Below are positions 18,160 to 27,078 of a stretch of 64,000 nucleotides of DNA, piece after piece. A program made the position numbers and the translations under genes. Every line of letters starts with the position of its first letter. Positions within the stretch are counted from its first letter, which is position 1. The notes under the pieces were generated by a model. It made no database searches, had not been told where the DNA came from, and was given only the letters and a program-made list of their open reading frames with translations. Origin of the DNA: Streptomyces sp. DT2A-34 (GTDB lineage: Bacteria > Actinomycetota > Actinomycetes > Streptomycetales > Streptomycetaceae); assembly GCF_030499515.1 (NCBI RefSeq), contig NZ_JASTWJ010000001.1, positions 9,280,001 to 9,344,000 on the forward strand. Direction: 5' to 3'.

Positions 18160-20154
18160 TCAGCCGCCGATTCTCGCCGCGATGATCGGTGCCAGGCGGT
18201 CGGCGATCACGCGGTGGCCCTGGTCGTTCGGGTGGACGGAGTCCGTCAGATCGCCGGAGCCGAGCCAGCCCGTCGTGTCGACGAACGAGACCCGGGTGTC
18301 ACCGCCGTCGACGGCCGCCTTGACGGCCGCTTCGGTCTGCGGGACGTAGCGACCGCGGAAGGTCTCCAGGGCGAAGATCCAGGCGCGGGGATAGGCGGCG
18401 CGGACCTTGCGCAGCAGGCTGGTGTACGCCGGCTGGAACTGCGTGGAACTGACGCCGTGCCCCACGTCGTTGGTGCCCAGGTTGATGACGACCGCGTCCG
18501 CCTGGTAGCGGGAGAAGTCCCAGTCGGGGGTGGGGGAGTTGGGATTGAGCCTGGTGAACTGCTGCTCCAGGCCCACGCATCCGTCGGCCGTGGCGACCAG
18601 ACAGGCACCGCCCTGGGCGATCTGGGTGTGCTCCGCACCGAGCCGTTCGCCGATCAGCCAGCCGTACGCGGTACGGGCGTTCTGCGAGGTCGTGGTGCCC
18701 ACCGTGATCGAGTCGCCGACGAACTCGATCACCTTGGCGGGAGCCGACGGTGCGAAGGTGGTCGCGCCGCTGTCGAGGACCAGCCCCTGGAAGACGGCGT
18801 CGCCGCGGTACGAGCCCGCGACCACCTGGTAGTTGACCTGGAGCGTGTGGTTTCCGGAGGCCAGGGCCGTCGGGGTCAGGTCCACGGTGCCCTTGACGTC
18901 GTCGTAGAACTTCACCGGCCCGTTGTCGATGCGCGCCCAGAAGTCGATCGTGTTCCGCTGCTTGAGCTTGACCGTGCGGCCGGTGAACCCGACCCGGTAG
19001 TACGCGCCGGCCCAGTACGGGGTGTAGAGGGTGCTGGAGCTCCGGGTGTCCCAGCGGCCGACGAACTTGATGTTGGGGTCGCCGGGCTGGCCGGGAGCCG
19101 CGGCCTTGGTGGACACGTCGGCGGCACTGCCCAGTCGGTCGGCGATGACGGGCGCCAGGCGGCCCGCGAACTTGGTGTGTCCCGCCTCGTTGGGATGGCC
19201 GTTGCCGTCCTCGTAGTCGGTGCCGTCGGTGAGCCAGCCCGTGGTGTCGACGTAGTGCACCTTGGCGTCACCGGAGTTGTTGCGGGCGCTGACGGCGGCC
19301 CTGGTCTCCGTCACGTAGCGCTTCTTGAGCGTCTGCACGGCGAAGAGGCGCGCCTGGGGGTGCTTGGCGCGCACGTCGCTCAGGAACTTGGTGTACGCCG
19401 CCTGGAAGGCGGAGCCGGACACGCCGTGGCCGATGTCGTTGGTGCCCAGGTTGACGACGACCGCGCTCGCCCCGTAGCGGGAGAAGTCCCAGCTCTGGTC
19501 GCCGGTGCTGCCGGTCCTGAAGTACTGGCCGCTCAGGCCCGTACAACCGGACTGGGCGACCAGGCAGTAGCCCGCGCGGGCGATCCTGGTGTGCCGCATC
19601 CCCAGCCGCTCGCCCGTCTTCCAGGCGTACGAGTCCAGTGCCAGCCGGTCGGTGAGGGCGCCGGCGGTGATGGAGTCCCCGACGAACTCGACCACCCCTG
19701 ACGGCACGGTCGGACTGACCGTGCGCGCGCCGGGGTCCAGTACCAGGCCCTGGAAGACGGTGTCGCCGGAGCGGTAGGAGATCCGCAGGGTGTGGGTGCC
19801 GGGGGACAGGGGCTGGGGAGTGAGGTTCACCGTTCCGCGCACGCCGGCGTGGAAGACGTCGGGTCCGCCGTCGACGCTCGCGTAGAAGTTGACCGCGTCC
19901 CTCGCCCTGACCTTCACCGTGGTGCCGGTGAAGGCCGTCTGAAGGTACGCGCCGGACCAGTGGGGCACGGCGGCGGTGCCCGAACTCGTGTCCCAGCGGC
20001 CTACGTAGACGATGTTGGGGTCGGACACCGAACCGTCACCGGCCGCTGCCCGCGCCGGAGAGCCGCCCGCCCAGGACAGGGAGAGCAGGCAGGCGACGAG
20101 CGCTGCGGTGAGAAGGATTGAAAGGGTGCGTCTGGGGTGGGGGGTTGTCTGCAC
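18160..20154 (-). CDS. secreted tandem SGNH/CE2-like esterase
   Basis: A 664-residue secreted protein with a signal peptide ending near SPARA and two copies of the same unit. Each unit has a beta-sandwich (VGRWDT, a GAY segment, then NLTPQPL or DLTPTAL and HTL) followed by an SGNH hydrolase domain with block I VEFVGDSIT, block III NLGTND and block V HPN plus GH. This order is that of carbohydrate esterase family 2. Both catalytic triads appear complete. GTG 20154 is chosen because AAAGGGA lies 5 bases upstream; GTG 20169 is less likely. A perfect CebR-type box lies 24 bases upstream. Deacetylation of xylan or cello-oligosaccharides is the likely role. Confidence 0.9.
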   Translation of the reverse strand: MQTTPHPRRTLSILLTAALVACLLSLSWAGGSPARAAAGDGSVSDPNIVYVGRWDTSSGTAAVPHWSGAYLQTAFTGTTVKVRARDAVNFYASVDGGPDVFHAGVRGTVNLTPQPLSPGTHTLRISYRSGDTVFQGLVLDPGARTVSPTVPSGVVEFVGDSITAGALTDRLALDSYAWKTGERLGMRHTRIARAGYCLVAQSGCTGLSGQYFRTGSTGDQSWDFSRYGASAVVVNLGTNDIGHGVSGSAFQAAYTKFLSDVRAKHPQARLFAVQTLKKRYVTETRAAVSARNNSGDAKVHYVDTTGWLTDGTDYEDGNGHPNEAGHTKFAGRLAPVIADRLGSAADVSTKAAAPGQPGDPNIKFVGRWDTRSSSTLYTPYWAGAYYRVGFTGRTVKLKQRNTIDFWARIDNGPVKFYDDVKGTVDLTPTALASGNHTLQVNYQVVAGSYRGDAVFQGLVLDSGATTFAPSAPAKVIEFVGDSITVGTTTSQNARTAYGWLIGERLGAEHTQIAQGGACLVATADGCVGLEQQFTRLNPNSPTPDWDFSRYQADAVVINLGTNDVGHGVSSTQFQPAYTSLLRKVRAAYPRAWIFALETFRGRYVPQTEAAVKAAVDGGDTRVSFVDTTGWLGSGDLTDSVHPNDQGHRVIADRLAPIIAARIGG

Positions 20155-20177
20155 GGGGATCCCTTTCACGTGGGGGT

Positions 20178-20191
20178 TGGGAGCGCTCCCA
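20178..20191. promoter_or_regulatory. CebR-type operator (TGGGAGCGCTCCCA)
   Basis: A perfect 14-bp palindrome identical to the published CebR box, which in Streptomyces controls cellobiose and cellulose use and links it to development. It lies 24 bases upstream of the esterase start on the minus strand, where binding would block transcription until cello-oligosaccharide is present. Confidence 0.85.
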
Positions 20192-20318
20192 TGTAGAACT
20201 GTGTTTCGAGAGAAGCAATGAAACGGTTCAGCGTCAAGGACTTCTGTTGACGAGTCAGGGAATCCGGGCGAGAGGTGCGACAGGTGTGACGACCTTCACG
20301 CCGATGTGGCGGAAAGTG

Positions 20319-20576
20319 ATGAATTCCTTACAGAAAAGGCGCGTAAGTGACGGTGATTCACGCGCACTTCACAGGAGGTTCACCAAGCGACCGTTCACCC
20401 TCAACTACACCCTCCCCAGCAGTCTTTCCCACGCGGTGACGCCGTATCACTTCGACCCGGCCCGCCAGTTGAACGTGCTGCCCGACGGCCGCCCCGCCGT
20501 CAGTGACCCGGACCTGCTGCTCGCGGTCGGCACCACGACGTCCACCGCCGGATCCGCCACCCACTTCGACGACTGA
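20319..20576 (+). CDS. graspetide (ATP-grasp-modified RiPP) precursor, start unresolved
   Basis: The C-terminal 64 residues match the ATP-grasp-target RiPP pattern: RPFTLNY, then YHFDPARQLNVLPDGRPAV, and a core ending TTTSTAGSATHFDD, rich in Thr/Ser and ending with acidic acceptors. Family members usually begin MRPF. Here that Met position is AAG at 20385-20387, six bases after a perfect AGGAGG (20373-20378). In-frame canonical starts exist only upstream (ATG 20319, GTG 20316, ATG 20304), and these add a stretch of AT-rich, non-Streptomyces codons including TTA at 20328. So the gene may have lost its start, use a non-canonical start, or contain a sequencing error. The ligase follows 14 bases downstream. 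Confidence 0.75.
   Translation: MNSLQKRRVSDGDSRALHRRFTKRPFTLNYTLPSSLSHAVTPYHFDPARQLNVLPDGRPAVSDPDLLLAVGTTTSTAGSATHFDD
20373..20378 (+). promoter_or_regulatory. perfect Shine-Dalgarno facing AAG instead of a start codon
   Basis: AGGAGG at ideal spacing (6 bases) is followed by AAG CGA CCG TTC. If AAG were ATG the peptide would start MRPFTLNY, as expected for the family. This marks the ancestral start of the graspetide precursor. Confidence 0.7.
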
Positions 20577-20590
20577 CGATCCGTACGCGA

Positions 20591-21547
20591 ATGACCGTAC
20601 TGATCCTGACGTGCGAAGAGGACGTGACCGCCGACATGGTGGTGGCCAGGCTGCACGGGACAGGGACTCCCGTGCTGCGGCTGGACCCCGCCGACCTGCC
20701 GGGCAAGGCCGTGCTGTCCGCCGACTACGCCCATGGTGACTTCGACGGGCACCTGTCGGTCAACGGACATGTGCTCAGCATGAGCGGCCTGCGCTCCATC
20801 TGGGTGCGCAGGCCCGGCGAACCGGCGGCGCACGCGGCCGACCCCTCACCGTGGCTGACCGCCGAGACCCGGCAGGCGCTGTACGGGATGCTCCACTCCG
20901 CCGCCGCGCGGTGGATGAACCATCCGCGCAACGCCGACCAGGCCCGGCTGAAACCCTGGCAGTTGAGGGTCGCCCACCTCAGCGGCTTCGCCGTACCGCC
21001 GACGGTCTTCACCACGTCACCCCGGCTGGCGCGGGAGTTCGCCGAGGAGTACCGGGACGTGGTGGTGAAGTCCGCCTCGGGGCCGCCGCCCGGCGACCCC
21101 GCGCCGGCCCTGCCGACCACCCTCGTCGGCTCCGACGCGGACTTCTCCGCGGTCGCGGCCGGGCCCGCGCTGCTCCAGCGGTACGTACCCAAGCGGGCCG
21201 ACATCCGGCTGACCTGCGTCGGTACCCGGCTGTTCGCCGCGCGCAAGACCGCCGAACCGGGCCAGGTCGACGGCCGCTACGGCGACACCGGGCACGCCTG
21301 GGAGGCGGTCCCGGTCCCCGAACGCATCGGCAAGGCGGTGCACGAGTACGTCACCCTCGCCGGACTGGCGTACGCCGCCTTCGACTTCGCCGAGGACGAG
21401 CACGGCATCTGGTGGTTCCTGGAGTGCAACCAGGGCGGCCAGTTCGGCTTCGTCGAACTGGAGACCGGGCAGCCGATCTCGGCGGAGGTCGCCCTGTGGC
21501 TGGCTCACCGCAGGACGGACCGCCGCGCTCCCGAGGGCCGCCGGTGA
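20591..21547 (+). CDS. graspetide ATP-grasp peptide ligase (MvdD/TgmB-like)
   Basis: A 318-residue ATP-grasp enzyme. The N-terminal pre-ATP-grasp domain ends with [10 protein letters not shown], a motif seen in MvdC/MvdD/TgmB-type ligases that read the leader peptide. The ATP-grasp core shows [27 protein letters not shown] with FAARK, and the metal-binding end [14 protein letters not shown]. It would form ester or amide links between Thr/Ser/Lys and Asp/Glu side chains of the precursor encoded just upstream. ATG 20591 has a weak ribosome-binding site and may rely on coupling with the precursor gene. There is no O-methyltransferase, protease or exporter gene beside it, so the cluster is minimal. 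Confidence 0.88.
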   Translation: MTVLILTCEEDVTADMVVARLHGTGTPVLRLDPADLPGKAVLSADYAHGDFDGHLSVNGHVLSMSGLRSIWVRRPGEPAAHAADPSPWLTAETRQALYGMLHSAAARWMNHPRNADQARLKPWQLRVAHLSGFAVPPTVFTTSPRLAREFAEEYRDVVVKSASGPPPGDPAPALPTTLVGSDADFSAVAAGPALLQRYVPKRADIRLTCVGTRLFAARKTAEPGQVDGRYGDTGHAWEAVPVPERIGKAVHEYVTLAGLAYAAFDFAEDEHGIWWFLECNQGGQFGFVELETGQPISAEVALWLAHRRTDRRAPEGRR

Positions 21548-21577
21548 GTGTCGCCGGGGCCGGGGCCCGGCGTACTG

Positions 21578-22442
21578 CTACGCGGCCAGCTCCTTGCGGA
21601 TGCGGTCCAGCATGAACGCCGAGGACTCGCGGGCCCGTTCCTCCCAGGCGAAGACACAGGCCGTGGCGAGGCCGTCGAAGTTCAGCTCGCGCAGCGTGCC
21701 GAAGAAGGCGTCCCAGTCGACCTCGCCCTGCCCGATGTCCAGGTGCTGGTGGATCCGGGCCGGGGTGCCGGGCGGGTTGAGGATGTAGCGCAGGCCGGAG
21801 GAGCCCTTGTGGTTGAAGGAGTCCGCGATGTGCACATGCTGGAGCTTGTCGCCCGCGTAGCGCATCATCGCCGCGATGTCCGCCGTCGGGTCCGCGCCCG
21901 ACAGGTGGAAGGAGTGCGGCGCGCAGTAGAGGTAGTTCACCCACGGCTTGTCGATCGCCCGCACGAGGTCGACCGCGGGGGTGTTCTCCTCGCAGAAGTC
22001 GTCCGGGTGCGCCTCCAGGTTCAGAGCGATGCCTTCGCGCTCGAACACCGGGAGCAGCTCCTCCAGCGAGCGCCAGAAGGCCGCCTCGCTCTCGGCGGCG
22101 CGCTCGGGGCGGCCGTTGAACTCCGAGTTCATCAGCGGACATTCGAGTTCGGCGGTGATCTCGATCATCCGCTTCCAGTACCGCACGGCGGCCTGCCGCT
22201 CGGTCTCGTCCGGCGACGACCACCTGTACAGCGGCAGCACGGAGGACAGCTGGACGCCGTGCGTGCGCAGGGAGTTCTTCAGCTCCCCGATCCGCTCGTC
22301 GTCGGCGCGGGTGCAGGAAGAACGGCATGAAGTCGTCGCGGGGCGACAACTCAAGGTACTCGTAGCCGAGTTCGGCGACCGTGCGCACCATCTCGTCGAT
22401 GGGGAGCGCGCGGAGCATGTACGGGTCGAGGGCGATTTTCAC
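21578..22442 (-). pseudogene. sugar isomerase/epimerase (TIM barrel), one frameshift
   Basis: GTG 22442 opens [18 protein letters not shown] and [15 protein letters not shown], the first strands of a xylose-isomerase-like TIM barrel. At about 22298-22306 one base is missing, and the rest ([12 protein letters not shown] to the TAG at 21578) follows in another frame. The second part carries the metal-site segments [19 protein letters not shown] and DWDAFFGTL. About 287 residues would result if the frame were repaired. Its start overlaps the stop of the upstream dehydrogenase gene (GTGA), so it is the last gene of the LacI-controlled operon. A sequencing error is a serious alternative, because the rest looks well conserved. 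Confidence 0.8.
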
Positions 22443-23455
22443 GCGGCACCTCCGTAGAAGGCAGGTCGGGGCTTGAGGTCGGTGGCGATGACGCGGCCCG
22501 ACTCCAGGGCCTCGACGGTCGCGGTGGTGATGACGGTGGCGGCGTAGCCGTCCCAGGCCGAGGGCCCGGTGGGCTCGTCGCCGGCGGCGATGCCCGCGAT
22601 CCACTCGCGGAACTCGGTGTCGAAGGCGTCCCGGAAGCGGCTCACCCAGTCCGTGAGCACCTCGGTGCTGTGCCGAGCGGCGGTGCGCACGCCGACGGCG
22701 GCCGGGTCGGGCAGCCGTACGAGGCCCTCCTCGCCCACCGCCTCGCACTGGATGTCGTAGCCGTACTGGCAATTGACGAAGACCTCCAGATCGATGCGGA
22801 CGCCCTTGGCGGTCTCGAAGAGCATGATCTGCGGGTCCTTGAGGTGCTCGAACCGCTTGCTCGTGGCGCGCGGTGTGATCACCTGGGTGGAGACGATCTC
22901 GTCGTCGAGCAGCCAGCGCAGCACGTCCACCTCGTGCACGGCCGTGTCCAGCGCGGCCATGCCGGAGGTGTACGACTCCGGGACGGTCGGGTTGCGGTGG
23001 GCGCAGTGCACGATCAGCGGCTCGCCGATGCGGCCGGAGTCGATGACCTGCTTCATCTGCCGGTAGCCGGCGTCGTAGCGGCGCATGAAGCCGACCTGGA
23101 CCAGGCGGCGGCCGTGTGCCGTCTCGGCCTCGACGATCTTCAGGCAGTCCTCGGCGGTGGTGGCGAGGGGCTTCTCGCAGAACACCGGCTTTCCGGCGGC
23201 GATCGCGTTCAGCACGTGCTCGGCGTGGGTGGGGCCCCAGGACGTCACGAGGACGGCGTCGACGTCGTCCGCCGCGATCACGGCCGCGCCATCGGACAGC
23301 ACCCGGGCCCCGACCGGCGCCGCCGCCTCCTCGGCGCGGGCGGCGTCGATGTCGGTGACCGCGGTGACGCGGGCACCTGTGACGGTATCGGTGAGGCGCC
23401 GGATGTGTTCCTTGCCGATCCAGCCGACGCCGATGACGCCTACACGTACGGTCAT
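22439..23455 (-). CDS. Gfo/Idh/MocA family oxidoreductase (inositol dehydrogenase-like)
   Basis: A 338-residue NAD(P)-dependent dehydrogenase. The Rossmann domain begins [16 protein letters not shown], with the EKPLATT lysine motif near residue 95 and the catalytic-domain signature [14 protein letters not shown] near 180. Such enzymes oxidise inositols or sugar hydroxyls to ketones. ATG 23455 is preceded by AAGGA at 7 bases and preferred over ATG 23461. It is 22 bases downstream of the sugar porter gene and overlaps the next isomerase gene. The lack of iolB, iolC and iolD here argues against a complete myo-inositol pathway; the product may instead be a keto-inositol or keto-sugar for the flanking isomerases. 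Confidence 0.92.
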   Translation of the reverse strand: MTVRVGVIGVGWIGKEHIRRLTDTVTGARVTAVTDIDAARAEEAAAPVGARVLSDGAAVIAADDVDAVLVTSWGPTHAEHVLNAIAAGKPVFCEKPLATTAEDCLKIVEAETAHGRRLVQVGFMRRYDAGYRQMKQVIDSGRIGEPLIVHCAHRNPTVPESYTSGMAALDTAVHEVDVLRWLLDDEIVSTQVITPRATSKRFEHLKDPQIMLFETAKGVRIDLEVFVNCQYGYDIQCEAVGEEGLVRLPDPAAVGVRTAARHSTEVLTDWVSRFRDAFDTEFREWIAGIAAGDEPTGPSAWDGYAATVITTATVEALESGRVIATDLKPRPAFYGGAA

Positions 23456-23477
23456 TTGCATTCCTTATGACAGAGGG

Positions 23478-24884
23478 TCAGGAGAAGCGGGCCCGGAGTT
23501 CGGCCTCGAGGGTTTCGAGCGAGCGGCCCTTCGTCTCGGGGACGTAGCGCTTCACGAAGGCGAACGAGAAGACACCCGCCACCACGAAGAGGAAGAAGGT
23601 GTCGGAGATCCCGATACCGGAGACCAGAGACGGGAAGACCAGTCCGATCACGAAGTTGGTCAGCCACAGCACCACGGCCGCGACACCCATCCCGAAGCCG
23701 CGCATCCGCATCGGGAAGATCTCCGACAGCATCAGCCAGGTCACCGGCGAGATCGCGCCCTGCTGGAAGGCGAGGAAGGTGACGGTCATGGCGAGCACGG
23801 CGTAGGCACGGCCGTCACCGGACGGCAGCACCAGCGAGAAGACGCCGATCAGCAACAGGGCGGCGGTGGTGCCCAGCTGACCGGCCATCAGCATCGGGCG
23901 ACGGTTGACCCGGCCGAGCAGCCAGATCCCGACGAAGGTGGCCAGCACCGAGATGACGCCGTTGGCGATGTTCGCCGTGAGCGCGCTGTCCGCGGCGAAA
24001 CCGGCGTCGGTGAGGATCTGGGTGCCGTAGTACATGATCGTGTTGACGCCGGTGATCTGCTGCACGATGGCGATGCCGAAGCCGACGGACATCAGCTTGC
24101 GCACCCAGGGCGTGGCCTTCAGGTCCTGCCGGCCGCCGAGCTTCTCCTGCTCCTCCTTGACGGCGAGCGCGGAGACCTCCGCGAGCTCGGCCTCGGCCCG
24201 CTGCCGGGACCTGACCTGCTTGAGCACGTCCAGGGCCTCGCTGAAGCGGGCCTTGGAGGCGAGCCAGCGCGGGCTCTCCGGCATCACGAGCATGCCGAAC
24301 CAGAGCACGACGGCCGGGACGGTGGCGATCACCAGCATCCAGCGCCAGACCCCGCCGGACTCGCCGCCCACCCGGGCGATGATCGCGTTGGAGGTGAACG
24401 CCAGCAACTGGCCGCTGACGATCATGAGTTCGTTACGGGTGACCAGTGCGCCGCGCCGCTCGGCGGGCGAGACCTCCGCGAGGTAGACCGGCACGGTCAC
24501 CGACGCGCCGCCGACCGCGAGGCCGAGCACGAACCGGGCGACGACCATGACGGCGGTCGTCGGCGCCAGCGTGCAGCCCAGCGCGCCGAGGGTGAGGATC
24601 GTGCGGCGCCGCCCGCGCGCGTCCGACAGCCGCCCGCCGGTCACCGCGCCCAGGGCGGCACCGAGGAGGAGCGAACTGGTGACCATGCCCTCGGTGACCG
24701 GGGTCAGGCCCAGGTCGTCGGTCATGTACGGCAGGGCGCCGTTGATGACGCCGGTGTCGTAGCCGAAGAGCAGTCCGCCGGAGGTGGCGATGACGGTGAT
24801 GAGCCGCAGCCTGCGCGAGACCGCCGGCGGGGCGTCGTCCGTGACGGGGGCGGGGGCCTGGGGCGCGTCGTCCTTGAGATCCAC
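23478..24884 (-). CDS. MFS sugar/polyol porter (IolT/GalP-like)
   Basis: A 468-residue member of the sugar porter family. Landmarks include GLLFGYDTGVINGALPYM in TM1, GRLSDARGRRR in loop 2-3, PVYLAEVSPAERRGAL after TM4, the PESPRWL loop after TM6, QQITGVNTIMYY in TM7, and PETKGRSLE at the C-terminal end. GTG 24884 follows AAGGGG at good spacing. It imports a sugar or polyol with protons. It lies between the first isomerase and the dehydrogenase in the operon, so it probably brings in their substrate. The N-terminus has a short Pro/Asp-rich cytoplasmic stretch. Confidence 0.93.
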   Translation of the reverse strand: MDLKDDAPQAPAPVTDDAPPAVSRRLRLITVIATSGGLLFGYDTGVINGALPYMTDDLGLTPVTEGMVTSSLLLGAALGAVTGGRLSDARGRRRTILTLGALGCTLAPTTAVMVVARFVLGLAVGGASVTVPVYLAEVSPAERRGALVTRNELMIVSGQLLAFTSNAIIARVGGESGGVWRWMLVIATVPAVVLWFGMLVMPESPRWLASKARFSEALDVLKQVRSRQRAEAELAEVSALAVKEEQEKLGGRQDLKATPWVRKLMSVGFGIAIVQQITGVNTIMYYGTQILTDAGFAADSALTANIANGVISVLATFVGIWLLGRVNRRPMLMAGQLGTTAALLLIGVFSLVLPSGDGRAYAVLAMTVTFLAFQQGAISPVTWLMLSEIFPMRMRGFGMGVAAVVLWLTNFVIGLVFPSLVSGIGISDTFFLFVVAGVFSFAFVKRYVPETKGRSLETLEAELRARFS

Positions 24885-24895
24885 GGGCCGCCCCC

Positions 24896-25822
24896 TTACC
24901 GGTCGAGAGTCATCAGGGTCGGGCGTCGCGTCCCGGTGAGGCCGCAGCCAGCCAGGTGCTCGCGGGTGCTCACCGCGATGGGCAGCGGCACCTCGGGTGC
25001 GCACGGGTACAGGTCCTGCTCGACGATCACGAACAACTCGGCGCCCAGTAGGGCGAGTTCGGCCACCACATCGGCGGGGTTCGGCACGCCGACGGGCGGC
25101 GAGGCACACACGCCGCGCTTGACGGCCTCGCCGAACGACAGGTCCTCCGCGGCGACCTGAGCGAGGATCTCCGGGTCCATCTGCTTGATGTGCACGTACC
25201 CGACGCGCTCGCCGAAGCGGCGGATCAGGTCGAGGTTGTCGCCGCCGCCGTAGGCGACGTGCCCGGTGTCCAGGCACAGGTTCGTGTAACGGGAGTCGGA
25301 CTCGTTGAGCAGCCGCTCGATCTCCGGCTGGGTCTGGATGTGGCTGTCGGCGTGCGGGTGGATGACCAGGCGTACGTCGTACTCGTCGAGGAGCAGCTTG
25401 CCGAGCCGGTCGGCGGCCTTGCCGAAGCCCGCCCACTGCTCGGCGGTGAGCTCCGGCGACTCGGTGAACGCGCCGGTCTTCTCGTCCCGGTACATGGGCG
25501 GGATGAGGACCAGGTGATGGGCGCCCGCGGCGGCGGTCAGCTCCGCGACCTGGCGGACATGGGCGAGCATCCCGTCCCACGCCTCGGGCCGGTGCAGCGC
25601 GCCGAAGGCGGTGCCGCCGGAGACCTGGAGGCCGCGGGAGTCCAGTTCCCCCTTGAGCTGCCGCGGGTCGGTGGGCAGGTAGCCGTACGGCCCGAGTTCC
25701 AGCCACTGGTAACCGGCCCGGGCCAGCTCGTCGAGGAAGCGGGTGTACGGGACCTGCTGGTCGTCCTCGGGGAACCAGACGCCCCAGGAGTCGGGGGCCG
25801 AGCCCAGGCACAGGTTGCCCAC
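24896..25822 (-). CDS. sugar isomerase/dehydratase, TIM barrel (IolE/IolH-like)
   Basis: A 308-residue xylose-isomerase-like TIM barrel. It has the early SAPDSWGVWF segment typical of IolE-related proteins, YQWLELGPYGYLP, VIHPHADSHI and LCLDTGHVAYGG with metal ligands His, Asp and His, and YVHIKQMDP. GTG 25822 is the only credible start in frame; its Shine-Dalgarno is weak. It is the first gene of the minus-strand operon, about 100 bases downstream of the 16-bp operator and divergent from the LacI gene. A role in dehydrating or isomerising the keto product of the Gfo/Idh enzyme fits, but the exact sugar is unknown. Confidence 0.88.
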   Translation of the reverse strand: MGNLCLGSAPDSWGVWFPEDDQQVPYTRFLDELARAGYQWLELGPYGYLPTDPRQLKGELDSRGLQVSGGTAFGALHRPEAWDGMLAHVRQVAELTAAAGAHHLVLIPPMYRDEKTGAFTESPELTAEQWAGFGKAADRLGKLLLDEYDVRLVIHPHADSHIQTQPEIERLLNESDSRYTNLCLDTGHVAYGGGDNLDLIRRFGERVGYVHIKQMDPEILAQVAAEDLSFGEAVKRGVCASPPVGVPNPADVVAELALLGAELFVIVEQDLYPCAPEVPLPIAVSTREHLAGCGLTGTRRPTLMTLDR

Positions 25823-25918
25823 GGTGGTGCGGAGCGAGGTTGGCGCCTTGCCATGACGGGTCCTTCGGGGAGGGGGCGGAAGTCGGGGGATGTATCCGCA
25901 GATCGTTTGTTGCGCTCT

Positions 25919-25934
25919 ACTAGCGCGCTCTAGT
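25919..25934. promoter_or_regulatory. LacI-family operator copy 1 (ACTAGCGCGCTCTAGT)
   Basis: This 16-bp imperfect palindrome lies between the divergent isomerase operon and the LacI gene. An identical copy is at 28234-28249 before the binding-protein gene. Its AGCGCGCT centre is typical of LacI-family sites. The local LacI protein is the obvious candidate binder. Confidence 0.8.
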
Positions 25935-26035
25935 GCGAGTACGATGACCCTGGTCCAAATGTCATGTCAATAGCTTGTTGTCAGGAGATTTCCCGACCCG
26001 GCTAAGGTGATCGGCGTCGAAGGGTGGGTTCACAG

Positions 26036-27067
26036 GTGGATGCATCGGGCAGGCAGCGGCCCACGATGGCGGATGTCGCCGAGAAGGCGGGCGTGTCCCG
26101 AGCGCTCGTCTCGATCATCTTCCGCGACCTGCCGGGTGCGAGCCGCGAGACCCGCGAGCGGGTGCTGCGCGTCGCCGACGAGATCGGCTACCGCCCCGAC
26201 AACGCGGCCCGGCTGCTCGCCCGCGGCCGCAGCCGCACCCTCGGCGTGATGTTCACCGTCCACCAGTCCTTCCACATGGACCTCATCGCCGGCATCTACC
26301 CCGAGGCCGAGCGGCTCGGCTACGACGTCCTGCTCTCCGCCGCCGCCCAGGGCCGCAGCGAGGAAAAGGCGGTCGAGGCGCTGCTCGGCCACCGCTGTGA
26401 GGCGGTGATCCTGCTCGGCCCCGACGCGGATCCCGCCTACCTCGACGGACTCGGCCGCCGTACCGTCACCGTCTCGGTCAGCCGCCGGGTGCCCCAGGCA
26501 CGCGTGGACTTCGTGCACAGCGCCGAAGGCAAGGGCGCCCGGCAGGCCATGGACCACCTCGTGGAACTGGGCCACCGCCGGATCGTGCACATCGACGGCG
26601 GGCGCGGCCCCGGCTCGGCCGAGCGGCGGCGCGCCTACCGGGCCGCGATGCGCAGACACGGGCTGGAGGCCGAGCAGCGGGTGATCCCCGGCGCGCACAC
26701 CGAGGACTCGGGCATCGAGACGGGCCGGATGCTGCTGGCCGAGCGCGACCAGGGGCTGCCCCTGCCCACGGCGGTCCTCGCGGGCAACGACCGGTGCGCG
26801 ATGGGCCTGCTGATGACCCTGACGCGGGCGGGCGTCGAGGTCCCGCGCGACATGTCCGTGGTCGGCTACGACGACAGTCATCTCTCCCACCTGATGCCGA
26901 TCGGCCTCACCACGGTCCGCCAGGACGCCGTCCTCATGGCCGAGAACGCGGTCCGCTTCGCCGTGGACCGGCTGGAGAATCCCGAACTGGAGCCCCGCGA
27001 GGCCGTACTGGACCCCAAGCTCGTCGTCCGGGGCAGCAGTGGGCCGGCCCCGCAGGAGCCGGCCTGA
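26036..27067 (+). CDS. LacI-family transcriptional regulator
   Basis: A 343-residue repressor. The N-terminal helix-turn-helix reads TMADVAEKAGVSRALVSIIF, followed by the hinge region RPDNAARLLARGRS, then a periplasmic-binding-protein-like core (LGVMFTVHQSFHMDLIAGIY, VILLGPDADP, VLAGNDRCAMGLL, SVVGYDDS, LTTVRQD). GTG 26036 is preferred because AAGGGTGG lies about 9 bases upstream; GTG 26024 is possible. It is divergent from the isomerase-porter-dehydrogenase operon and convergent with the binding-protein gene; identical 16-bp operators lie before both. It should repress both until a sugar or polyol ligand binds. Confidence 0.93.
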   Translation: MDASGRQRPTMADVAEKAGVSRALVSIIFRDLPGASRETRERVLRVADEIGYRPDNAARLLARGRSRTLGVMFTVHQSFHMDLIAGIYPEAERLGYDVLLSAAAQGRSEEKAVEALLGHRCEAVILLGPDADPAYLDGLGRRTVTVSVSRRVPQARVDFVHSAEGKGARQAMDHLVELGHRRIVHIDGGRGPGSAERRRAYRAAMRRHGLEAEQRVIPGAHTEDSGIETGRMLLAERDQGLPLPTAVLAGNDRCAMGLLMTLTRAGVEVPRDMSVVGYDDSHLSHLMPIGLTTVRQDAVLMAENAVRFAVDRLENPELEPREAVLDPKLVVRGSSGPAPQEPA

Positions 27068-27078
27068 GAACGAACAGC

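Noticed and set aside
18160..20154. Misassembled duplication in the esterase gene
   Set aside because: The two halves differ widely in sequence and share only motifs, so this is an old duplication.
21578..25822. Complete myo-inositol catabolic operon
   Set aside because: iolB, iolC, iolD and iolG-iolE order are not all present; only IolE-like and dehydrogenase-like genes are seen.
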